From an uncultured Lachnospiraceae bacterium (GTDB lineage: Bacteria > Bacillota > Clostridia > Lachnospirales > Lachnospiraceae): a DNA stretch of 20,815 nucleotides. Under the pieces are notes generated by a model, which was not told the origin of the DNA, made no database searches, and worked only from the letters and a program-made list of their open reading frames with translations. The position numbers and the translations under genes were made by a program. The stretch covers positions 1-20,815 of the forward strand of contig CARUOB010000056.1 of assembly GCA_949076555.1 (NCBI GenBank). The letters are read 5' to 3'. Positions 14,588 through 20,815 of this stretch are shown here, one piece after another (position 1 is the first letter of the stretch; each line of letters starts with the position of its first letter).

Positions 14588-15098
14588 ACTTCTTTCCGCT
14601 CCTCAGTTCGCTTCGCTCAAGCCCCGTGTTAATCCAGAGAATGAGCGGATATAAAAGCAAAGTAACCGCAATGGTGTAGACAATTTCCGGCAAAATAATG
14701 TGCAGCAGGTAGTATGTAAATTCAAAACGTGCCCGCAGAAGAAAAAGGATTACATAGCAGCCGATCCCGTAGAGAAAATCGCTGCACAGGATAAGAGCCA
14801 CCGGCAGTTTGATGTCCTGCGGATAAAAAATCTGTGCAAACTTGCCGTTCATATAACCGATATACATGTACAGGAGCGCATAAAAACCAATCACGCTGGC
14901 AAAGAAAATATCCACCAGCAGACCGCAGAAAAAACCGATCAGAAGCCCCGTCTTTTCCCCCCGCATAAAGCCGAAGGAAGCCGTCAGCACAATGAGCAGA
15001 TTGGGAACAATCCCCCCGAAAGCCAGCGCTCGGAAAACCGTACATTGCAACAAAAAACATATAAAAATCATTAATGCGGTAATGATGCCACGTTTCAC
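14580..15098 (-). CDS. mreD: MreD, rod shape-determining membrane protein
   Basis: A 172-residue protein with five or six predicted membrane spans, including ALMIFICFLLQCTVF at the N-terminus, IVPNLLIVLTASFGFMRGE and TGLLIGFFCGLLVDIF. The PNLLIV...RG...G...G...GLL.D pattern is typical of MreD. It is thought to link MreC to the PBP2-RodA machinery. The start is GTG at 15098, one base after the mreC stop, with GGAGG 7 bp upstream, and the 3' end overlaps the PBP2 gene by 8 bp. Such tight packing indicates co-translation of mreC, mreD and PBP2. Confidence 0.93.
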   Translation of the reverse strand: MKRGIITALMIFICFLLQCTVFRALAFGGIVPNLLIVLTASFGFMRGEKTGLLIGFFCGLLVDIFFASVIGFYALLYMYIGYMNGKFAQIFYPQDIKLPVALILCSDFLYGIGCYVILFLLRARFEFTYYLLHIILPEIVYTIAVTLLLYPLILWINTGLERSELRSGKKFV

Positions 15099-15099
15099 G

Positions 15100-15975
15100 T
15101 TAATCCTCCGTCTGAACGTTCTGTTTCAGCTGCCGGATCACCAGAACCTCCTCCAGATGCTCAAAATCCACCGCCGGGGTTATGTATCCGGATTTGGTCA
15201 GATTGTTAGCATCCCTGTTAATCGTGTTGATGTATCCGATCAGAATGCCCGGCAGATACTTATCGCTGATATCGGAGGTAACTACCTTATCTCCCTCCAC
15301 CACCACATCGTCGCTGTCAACGAGCTGCCCGAATTCAATAACACCCGATGCGTAAAGCTTCAGGTTCCCGGAGACGACCATGCGGTCAGCGCTGGCGAGC
15401 ACCATGGCGCTCACGTTGGAATCGTCTGCGATGATGGACTTCACTTTCGCCCAGTTGGGACCGACGTCCACCACGCGCCCCACAAGACCGCTCCCTGCCA
15501 TCACGTTCATATCCACGGCAATACCGTCGCTGGCGCCCTTATTGATCACAAAGGAGTAAAACCAGTTGCCGGGATCTCTGGCGATAATACGCGCGCCCGT
15601 CTTTTCGTACTCGTCGTACTGGGCGTCCAGGCTGTACAGCTCCCGCAAATTGGTCAGTTCATAGCGGTCCTGCTGGAGCCTGGTGTTCTCTATCGTCAGC
15701 TCATCCACCTTCGCCCTAAGCTGCTCATTCTGTGCCAGAAGCTCCCTGATCTGCACAAGCTCCTCCGACCTTCCGGAAAGCCAGCTTCCCACCGCGCTGA
15801 TCCCCTCCTCAAAGGGAACCACAATATACCCCGCAACGGCGGACAGAGGTCCGCTGAACACTTTTGTGTTAAAAGTCAGCAGCACCATTGCCGTGCAGAG
15901 GATTGTTAAAATAAAAAGGAGATATTTACCGGGTAACGTAAATTTCTCTCCTTTTCTTTTGACGATTGGACTCAT
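15100..15975 (-). CDS. mreC: MreC, rod shape-determining protein
   Basis: A 291-residue bitopic protein. A basic N-terminus and one membrane span (about 17-37) precede a coiled coil at about 70-113 (heptad-like RELLAQNEQLRAKVDELTIE). Two beta-barrel domains follow, with RDPGNWFYSFVINKG (134-148), GLVGRVVDVGPNWAKV and the C-terminal GYITPAVDFEHLEEVLVI typical of the family. MreC sits outside the membrane and activates PBP2-RodA while contacting MreB through MreD. The ATG overlaps the mreB stop as ATGA, with AAGGA upstream. The coiled-coil and barrel residues look intact, in contrast to the divergent MreB encoded just before it. Confidence 0.95.
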   Translation of the reverse strand: MSPIVKRKGEKFTLPGKYLLFILTILCTAMVLLTFNTKVFSGPLSAVAGYIVVPFEEGISAVGSWLSGRSEELVQIRELLAQNEQLRAKVDELTIENTRLQQDRYELTNLRELYSLDAQYDEYEKTGARIIARDPGNWFYSFVINKGASDGIAVDMNVMAGSGLVGRVVDVGPNWAKVKSIIADDSNVSAMVLASADRMVVSGNLKLYASGVIEFGQLVDSDDVVVEGDKVVTSDISDKYLPGILIGYINTINRDANNLTKSGYITPAVDFEHLEEVLVIRQLKQNVQTED

Positions 15976-16982
15976 TTACTCATTCCTTCTATCGCATAAG
16001 CAACCGATTTATAATTTTCTTCCTTGATGATTTTCGCAAGGCCGAGCGCCACACTGGTCACCGGGTTTTCGGAGACGTTCACCTGCAGACCTGTGCCCTT
16101 GCTCATAAGCTGCGCCAGCTTACTCACCTGAGAAGCGCCGCCCGTCAGATAAATGCCGTGGCGGTAGATATCCGCCGCAAGCTCCGGCGGTGTACGCTCC
16201 AGAATCACTTTGATATTGTCAATAATCGAATTGAAGTGCTCGATCAGGCACTCGTCCACAAGGGCAGTGGGAATTTCTCTCTCCACCGGAAGCCCCGTCA
16301 CGATATCCCTGCCGTAAACAACAGCCCCCGCTCTCTGATCTTCCAGATCAAGAAGGGATATCTTTACGACCTCGGCCGTCTTGCCGCCGATAATCAGGCT
16401 GTATTCACGGCGGATCGCCGCCTTGATGGCCTCATCAAACTTCCGGCCGCCCACTTTGATCAGACGGCTTAATACAATGCCTCCAAGGGAAAGAATGGAT
16501 ATCTCCGTCGTATCAAAACCTACATTGACCACAAGAACGCCCTGAGAGTTTTTCACGTCGATGCCAAGCCCAAGACCGTCCGCCACAGCCTTATCCACAA
16601 CCATTACCTTTCTGGCCTTCACGTTGGATTCCTTGATCAGATCCTTAAAGGCGCGCTTCTCCACCTCCGTCACATCCCACGGAACGGCGATATAGTAGTC
16701 GGCCGGGCGCACATTATTGCGCATAATGCCGCTTAAAAAATACTTGATCAGCGTCTCCATATTCTGGATGTCCGCAATCACGCCGTTGCTTAAAGGATAG
16801 GTGATGTTTATGTTGCTCGGCGCCTTCTCGTACATCTCAAACGCCGCGTCTCCGTACGCGAAGAGCGTCTTTTTATTCTCGATGGCGATCATGTTTTTTT
16901 CGACTAAAACGTCGTCGTCTGCGCGGTTGTAAATTTTGATATTGCTTGTGCCAAGATCAATCCCAAATGCGTTGTTTGCCAA
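15972..16982 (-). CDS. mreB: Divergent MreB/Mbl-family bacterial actin
   Basis: A 336-residue actin-fold protein filling the mreB place of the mre operon. Phosphate-1 loop GIDLGTSN (7-14), PWDVTEVEKRA (101-111), LSLGGIVLSRLIKVGGRKFDEAI (split at 165-187) and ERTPPELAADI (262-272) identify the family. Several nucleotide-site motifs are changed: the usual IEEPMAAAIG is VDKAVADGLG (129-138), the phosphate-2 loop DIGGGTT is NVGFDTT (153-159), and LTGGGA is LTGGAS (279-284). It probably binds nucleotide weakly or hydrolyses it poorly, which is inference. Start is TTG at 16982, the only start codon near the conserved N-terminus, with AGGGG about 12 bp upstream. It lies 35 bp after radC and overlaps mreC. 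Confidence 0.9.
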   Translation of the reverse strand: MANNAFGIDLGTSNIKIYNRADDDVLVEKNMIAIENKKTLFAYGDAAFEMYEKAPSNINITYPLSNGVIADIQNMETLIKYFLSGIMRNNVRPADYYIAVPWDVTEVEKRAFKDLIKESNVKARKVMVVDKAVADGLGLGIDVKNSQGVLVVNVGFDTTEISILSLGGIVLSRLIKVGGRKFDEAIKAAIRREYSLIIGGKTAEVVKISLLDLEDQRAGAVVYGRDIVTGLPVEREIPTALVDECLIEHFNSIIDNIKVILERTPPELAADIYRHGIYLTGGASQVSKLAQLMSKGTGLQVNVSENPVTSVALGLAKIIKEENYKSVAYAIEGMSK

Positions 16983-17017
16983 GGTAAATGTACCCCTTTC
17001 TTTTCACGTTCAATTCT

Positions 17018-17752
17018 TTAAAATTTCTCTTCATCCTGTGACATATCTGTCAGTAGTTTGCTCTCTTTGAAACTGAAATAATTGTTGTCTCCCAGAATAA
17101 TGTGGTCGATCAGCGGAATGTCCGTAAGCGCTCCTGTCCGGCCGATCCGCTCCGTGACCAGAAGGTCGTTTTCGCTTGGGACAGGATTTCCGCCCGGGTG
17201 GTTATGCAGAAGCATAATACCGGCCGCACCGTTTCTAAAGGCCTTGATGTAAACCTCTCTCGGCGAAAGAAGGGAGGCATTAACCGTACCTTTCGAGAGG
17301 ATTTCCTCCCCGATCAGATGGTAACCCGAATCCAGAAGTAAAAGCATGATATGCTCCACACACTCATGTCGGAACCGCTCCATGTAATAATCTGCAACGG
17401 AGTACGGATCGTGAAAAGAAAGACCGTTTTTCGCCTTCGCCCTGGCCATCCGCTTCGCAAATTCCGCGATGGCCTTTAGCTGAACCGCTTTCACCTCTCC
17501 GATCCCCTCTATCTTCTGCAGATCCTTCACGGGTATGTGATACAGTCCAAGAAGCCCGTTCCCGTATCCGGCCGTCTTGGCCAGAACCCGCTCCCCAAGC
17601 TCTCTGGCGCTCACGCCTTTCGTTCCCGTCCGAAGAAGGATTGCCAGAAGCTCAGAGTCCGTAAGACTCTCGCTCCCGAAGGCGGCAAATTTCTCAAATG
17701 GAAGATTTTGCTGCCTGTAATACTCATTGTTCTCACACTTTCCTGTTTTCAT
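17018..17752 (-). CDS. radC: RadC/JAB-domain protein
   Basis: A 244-residue protein from ATG 17752. The N-terminal helix-hairpin-helix part includes LTDSELLAILLRTGTKG and IEGIGEVKAVQLKAI. The JAB/MPN metalloprotease-like domain follows, with HNHPGG at 183-188 and the downstream Asp196 completing the HxH...D metal site (PSENDLL). RadC proteins are conserved and frequent before mreB; despite the name a direct role in recombination repair is not established. The frame extends ten codons further to a TTG at 17782, but the ATG fits the family length better. It follows the DUF4321-type gene by 38 bp. Confidence 0.93.
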   Translation of the reverse strand: MKTGKCENNEYYRQQNLPFEKFAAFGSESLTDSELLAILLRTGTKGVSARELGERVLAKTAGYGNGLLGLYHIPVKDLQKIEGIGEVKAVQLKAIAEFAKRMARAKAKNGLSFHDPYSVADYYMERFRHECVEHIMLLLLDSGYHLIGEEILSKGTVNASLLSPREVYIKAFRNGAAGIMLLHNHPGGNPVPSENDLLVTERIGRTGALTDIPLIDHIILGDNNYFSFKESKLLTDMSQDEEKF

Positions 17753-17790
17753 GCAGTCTCTTTCCCGACAGCTTCTCTCCAAAAGGACGG

Positions 17791-18027
17791 TCAGATCATG
17801 CGGTATATAATGATCGCCAGAGCGATCCCCAAAATGCTTGCTATCGTGATCTTAATCGACAAGGCGAATGTAACGCATAAAATGCCAAGATCCAGCACCA
17901 TCGGCTGCGACAGACCGAAAGACTGTCCGTAATTCAGCCAAGTGGAGGGAAACAGGCTTCCGATAAAGCCGCCGATCACGATTCCCGCCAAAATCAGCAG
18001 AAAGCAGGCCCAGTTATTTTTGCGCAT
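17791..18027 (-). CDS. DUF4321-type small membrane protein
   Basis: A 78-residue protein with two membrane spans (about residues 7-27 and 45-75) separated by a short loop FPSTWLNYGQSFGLSQP. The sequence LILAGIVIGGFIGSL and the downstream GILCVTFALSIKITIASILGI match my memory of the DUF4321 family, which is commonly found in clostridia beside radC and the mre genes. Its function is unknown. ATG at 18027 with AGGAGA about 11 bp upstream, and a promoter 30-60 bp upstream. As the first gene after this promoter it probably heads the long cell-shape operon. Confidence 0.85.
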   Translation of the reverse strand: MRKNNWACFLLILAGIVIGGFIGSLFPSTWLNYGQSFGLSQPMVLDLGILCVTFALSIKITIASILGIALAIIIYRMI

Positions 18028-18057
18028 AAAAAATAAAATCTCCTTTCCCCAAGGCCC

Positions 18058-18086
18058 ATTTTAACACAATCGGATTTTGATGTACA
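18058..18086 (-). promoter_or_regulatory. Predicted sigma-A promoter of the cell-shape operon
   Basis: Minus-strand TGTACA (18081-18086, four of six consensus positions), 17-bp spacer, TAAAAT (18058-18063, five of six). It lies in the 95-bp gap after the Met-gamma-lyase-family gene and is the only good promoter I see before the genes running to 7137. Confidence 0.5.
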
Positions 18087-18122
18087 CAAAATTTTTCAAT
18101 GTATTGGCTAAACCTTAACAGT

Positions 18123-19406
18123 TCATCCTTGCACTATTCCGCGGTCCGCCAGATTTTGCAGGCTCTTTAAGATACCCAGTTTCGCGTGGGAGAAAGTCAG
18201 CCCGCCCTGAAAGTAAACCGCGTAGGGCGGCGCGATTGGGCCGTCCGCGGAAAGTTCGATGGAAGAGCCGGAAACAAAGGCCCCCGCCGCCATGATCACC
18301 TTGGAATCATAGCCCGGCATATCCCAAGGCTCCGGCTTCACGAAGCTGTCCACCGGGGCCGCCGCCTGAATGCCCTCACAGAACGCGATCACCCCCTCTG
18401 GAGTACCGAAAGTCACGGCCTGAATGATGTCGTGGCGGCTTTCCGTCCCGTCCGGCACCACCGCAAACCCCAGCTTTTCATAAATATTCGCAGCAAATAT
18501 AGCGCCTTTTAAGGCGGACGCCGTCACCGTGGGCGCAAGGAAAAGCCCCTGATAGAAGGCGGGAAGAATACCGAGGGAGGCGCCCACCTCCTTGGCCAGT
18601 CCGGGAGAGGTCAGCCGGCAGGCAGCATTCTCCACACACTCCTTTTTCCCGGCAATATATCCCCCGATGGGTGCAAGCCCGCCGCCCGGGTTCTTGATGA
18701 GAGACCCGACCACCATATCCGCGCCCACTTCGGAAGGCTCCGTCATCTCCACAAACTCCCCGTAACAATTGTCCACCATCACGATCACATCCGGTTTGAT
18801 CTGCTTCACAAAGGCGGTCAGTTCGCCGATGCGCGCCACGGACAATGTGGGCCTCGTCTGGTAGCCCTTCGATCTCTGGATGGTGACAAGCCGTGTCTTT
18901 TCGTTTATGGCGCTGCGGATGCCCTCGTAGTCAAAGCCGCCGTCAGCTAAAAGATCCACCTGCCTGTAAGTGATGCCGTACTCCGCAAGGGACCCTCTGG
19001 AGGGACGTATGCCTATGACTTCCTCCAAAGTATCGTAGGGCTTCCCCACAGGGGACAGCAGTTCGTCGCCCGGCCGCAGATTGCTCATCAGCGCCAGCGC
19101 CAGCGCATGGGTGCCGCATGTGATCTGGGGACGCACCAGCGCATCCTCCGTCCGGAATACATCGGCGTACACGGTCTCAAGGGTATCCCTGCCAAGATCA
19201 TTGTAGCCATAGCCTGTAGTGCCAAGCAGACATGCCTCGCTGACGCCTGCCCTCTGCATGGCCCGTATCACCTTGAGCTGGTTGTACTCCGCAGTTTCGT
19301 CAATCTGTCGGAAACGTTCCCGAAGAGATGTCAGAATCTCATCCCCAAAACGGTACACCGCCTCCGATATACCAAACTCCTTATATATGCCGTCAAGCTC
19401 TCCCAT
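18123..19406 (-). CDS. Methionine gamma-lyase-family PLP enzyme (YnbB type)
   Basis: A 427-residue fold-type I PLP protein from ATG 19406, close to B. subtilis YnbB in length. Visible motifs are LLGTTGYGYNDLGRDTLE (split by family position 60-77), RPQITCGTHALALAL, MVDNCYGEF with Asp212 expected to contact the pyridine nitrogen, and GSLIKNPGGGLAPIGGYIAG with Lys238 as the likely Schiff-base lysine. The family was formerly called aluminium resistance protein; its real substrate is not settled, and methionine gamma-lyase is a name by similarity. Fourteen more codons are open upstream, but the conserved MGELDGIYKEF start is favoured. It follows miaA after 302 bp, a neighbourhood seen in many clostridia. 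Confidence 0.92.
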   Translation of the reverse strand: MGELDGIYKEFGISEAVYRFGDEILTSLRERFRQIDETAEYNQLKVIRAMQRAGVSEACLLGTTGYGYNDLGRDTLETVYADVFRTEDALVRPQITCGTHALALALMSNLRPGDELLSPVGKPYDTLEEVIGIRPSRGSLAEYGITYRQVDLLADGGFDYEGIRSAINEKTRLVTIQRSKGYQTRPTLSVARIGELTAFVKQIKPDVIVMVDNCYGEFVEMTEPSEVGADMVVGSLIKNPGGGLAPIGGYIAGKKECVENAACRLTSPGLAKEVGASLGILPAFYQGLFLAPTVTASALKGAIFAANIYEKLGFAVVPDGTESRHDIIQAVTFGTPEGVIAFCEGIQAAAPVDSFVKPEPWDMPGYDSKVIMAAGAFVSGSSIELSADGPIAPPYAVYFQGGLTFSHAKLGILKSLQNLADRGIVQG

Positions 19407-19708
19407 GTTCCCTGTTCCGCCTTTCTTTTGTCTTTGTATAATTTGCACACCAGTTCCTTTTTTCTTCCCACGGCCCTCACGAAACCCCTTGTAAAATCAG
19501 TGTTTTCTATCGTTTATCTTCCTGCATTCTCCTGCTTTTTTTCTTTTGGTCCGTGTTGTTTTTTCTTTCCAAACGTTATCTTTTATGACTATATTTCGTT
19601 TAATAACGACATCTATTCCAAATAACAGTATCTATCAAATCACAATTTCGTCATTTCGCTTCCCTTTTCTCTGAAAAACATCATATTTTATCAGCATTTT
19701 ACATATTG
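19407..19708. other. 302-bp AT-rich gap with no recognised gene
   Basis: Between the miaA stop and the Met-gamma-lyase-family start. The minus strand is purine-rich with several A-runs. I see no ORF of useful length, no tRNA, no T-box and no clear promoter pair. CGTTAT and ATAACG near 19585-19608 form a weak inverted repeat. A leader or weak promoter for the downstream gene is possible but unsupported. Confidence 0.6.
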
Positions 19709-20677
19709 TTACAGGATAATCCTTTTTTCGCGCAAGAAATCCTGCATAAACTTTACTATATTCTGACTGTCATGGTCAAAAACGGTTTTATCGATCCAAA
19801 TTACCTCTTTTTCGCGCCGAAACCAGGTGAGCTGCCTTTTGGCAAAATGTCTGGTATCCCGTTTGATCAGGTAAACAGCCTCTTCCAGAGAGATTTCACC
19901 TTCCAGATAGGACAGGATCTCTTTGTAGCCTAGCCCCTGCATGGAGACCATGTCTCTGTGACAGCCCGATTCACGCAGGGCGCGCACCTCCGCCTCAAGA
20001 CCCTGCGCCATCATCAGATCCACCCTGTCGTTAATCCGCTCATAAATGCGTTCTCTGTTGTCATTCAGGACAAAGTAGGCAAAGTTGTAGGGGGATTCGT
20101 TCTGACGCTGTTCCCTGTTATGATCGGAAATCTTTTTTCCTGTCTTTTCATAAAATTCGATGGCCCGGATGACCCGCTTGATATTGTGGGCGTGAATGCT
20201 CTCGCAGGACTCCGGGTCTACGGCGCGCAGCCTTTCATAGAGCGCCTGCGCCCCATCCCTTTTCGCCTGCTCCTCAAGCGACTGTCTGAGCGCGGTATCC
20301 TCGTCGTTTTCCGTAAAATCGATGTCATAGAGCAAAGCCTGAATATAAAATCCGGTACCGCCCACCAGAATGGGAATATGGCCCCGGCCGTAAATTTCCG
20401 CCGCCGCCCGCTTTGCCATCTCCTGAAACACCACCACATTAAATTCCTGATCCGGCTCCAGCACGTCGATCAAATAGTGGCGCACCCCCGCCATCTCCTC
20501 CGGCGTAATTTTGGCGGAACCGATATCCATACGGCGGTATACCTGCATGGAATCCGCACAGATAATCTCCCCGCCTATGGCTTTTGCAAGGGCGATGGAA
20601 AGCGCCGTCTTTCCCACCGCCGTGGGACCTGTCAAAATCACCAGCGGTCTTTTTTCCGTCTGCCCCTTCCCCTCCAT
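19709..20677 (-). CDS. miaA: tRNA dimethylallyltransferase
   Basis: A 322-residue enzyme that transfers a dimethylallyl group to N6 of A37 in tRNAs reading codons that begin with U. The P-loop GPTAVGKT is at 17-24, DSMQVYR at 42-48 (Asp42 the likely general base), MDIGSAK at 50-56, LVGGTGFYIQALL in the middle, and RDTRHFAKRQLTWFRRE near the C-terminus. The frame is open 39 codons further to 20794, but those codons run through a dispersed hairpin repeat, and the family starts a few residues before the P-loop, so ATG 20677 is preferred. A GGAGGG lies 13 bp upstream, rather far; a GTG at 20725 with GGAG 6 bp upstream is an alternative. Confidence 0.94.
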   Translation of the reverse strand: MEGKGQTEKRPLVILTGPTAVGKTALSIALAKAIGGEIICADSMQVYRRMDIGSAKITPEEMAGVRHYLIDVLEPDQEFNVVVFQEMAKRAAAEIYGRGHIPILVGGTGFYIQALLYDIDFTENDEDTALRQSLEEQAKRDGAQALYERLRAVDPESCESIHAHNIKRVIRAIEFYEKTGKKISDHNREQRQNESPYNFAYFVLNDNRERIYERINDRVDLMMAQGLEAEVRALRESGCHRDMVSMQGLGYKEILSYLEGEISLEEAVYLIKRDTRHFAKRQLTWFRREKEVIWIDKTVFDHDSQNIVKFMQDFLREKRIIL

Positions 20678-20763
20678 GCCTCTGCGTTTCCCTCCTAAAA
20701 TTCTCTGCGCCGGACTCGTATACACACCGTTTTCTCCATTTCTGCGCTGTTTTTTGCGCATAT

Positions 20764-20800
20764 CGAGTTTGTGGCAAGCAACGCGCAGACACAAATCTCG
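20764..20800 (-). repeat. Hairpin related to the dacF tandem repeats, upstream of miaA
   Basis: CGAGTTTGTG (20764-20773) and CACAAATCTCG (20790-20800) pair with one bulged base, as CGAGTTTGC and GCAAATCTCG do in the array at 8127-8272. The stem position that is C-G there is T-A here, a compensatory change, and CTCGC(A/G)AT follows in both. The remaining sequence from 20678 to the window edge carries only the miaA leader. Confidence 0.6.
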
Positions 20801-20815
20801 CGATTGAAAATTTTA

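Noticed and set aside
14992..15909. Plus-strand 305-codon open frame across mreD and mreC
   Set aside because: It is antisense to two confidently identified genes, has no family motif and no Shine-Dalgarno; it is a frame shadow.
19107..19625. Plus-strand 172-codon open frame running into the gap after miaA
   Set aside because: Mostly antisense to the PLP enzyme; the part in the gap is low complexity and lacks a start signal of its own.

Overview
The window reads as chromosomal DNA of a Gram-positive, low-to-mid GC anaerobe, most likely a member of the Lachnospiraceae (Clostridium cluster XIVa). The reasons are the clostridial gene order radC-mreB-mreC-mreD-PBP2-minC-minD-minE-rodA-mgsA, the presence of sepF and a DUF4321-type protein, a miaA next to a YnbB-type Met-gamma-lyase-family gene, and strong Shine-Dalgarno sequences. 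The genus is inference. Every supported gene lies on the minus strand, so transcription runs from high to low coordinates.

Layout in transcription order. (1) 20815-18123: miaA (tRNA modification) and a PLP-dependent Met-gamma-lyase-family gene, separated by about 300 bp in which I see no gene. (2) 18086-7137: a promoter, then a compact cell-shape and division block: DUF4321-type membrane protein, radC, a divergent mreB, mreC, mreD, a large PBP2, minC, minD, minE, rodA, a methylglyoxal-synthase-like gene and a lipoprotein D,D-carboxypeptidase. Many junctions overlap or are only a few bases long, which fits one long operon making the elongasome (MreBCD-PBP2-RodA) and the division-site selection system (MinCDE). 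(3) 7131-6607: a small P-loop protein with its own promoter and an operator-like palindrome, followed by a terminator. (4) 6393-3696: a membrane-anchored HlyD-like protein, a YggS/PLPBP-family PLP protein and sepF. (5) 3500-913: aroB, lspA and an RluD-family pseudouridine synthase. (6) 875-1: a good promoter, an unrecognised 176-residue protein and, overlapping it by ATGA, the 5' end of a cstA-type carbon starvation gene that runs off the window.

The genes are largely housekeeping. The most unusual material is non-coding. Two roughly 120-bp palindromic elements (3541-3660 and 6413-6538) can fold into the same three-way branched structure, and several of their differences are compensatory. Related hairpins occur between minC and minD, as a 57-bp in-frame tandem repeat at the mgsA-dacF junction, and in front of miaA. 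They look like one family of structured, dispersed repeats, and they have extended the apparent N-termini of three reading frames.

Two proteins carry changes at positions expected to matter for activity. The MreB has an altered second phosphate loop, and the methylglyoxal synthase has Ala where the E. coli enzyme has catalytic Asp71. Both conclusions come from alignment by eye against remembered family sequences.
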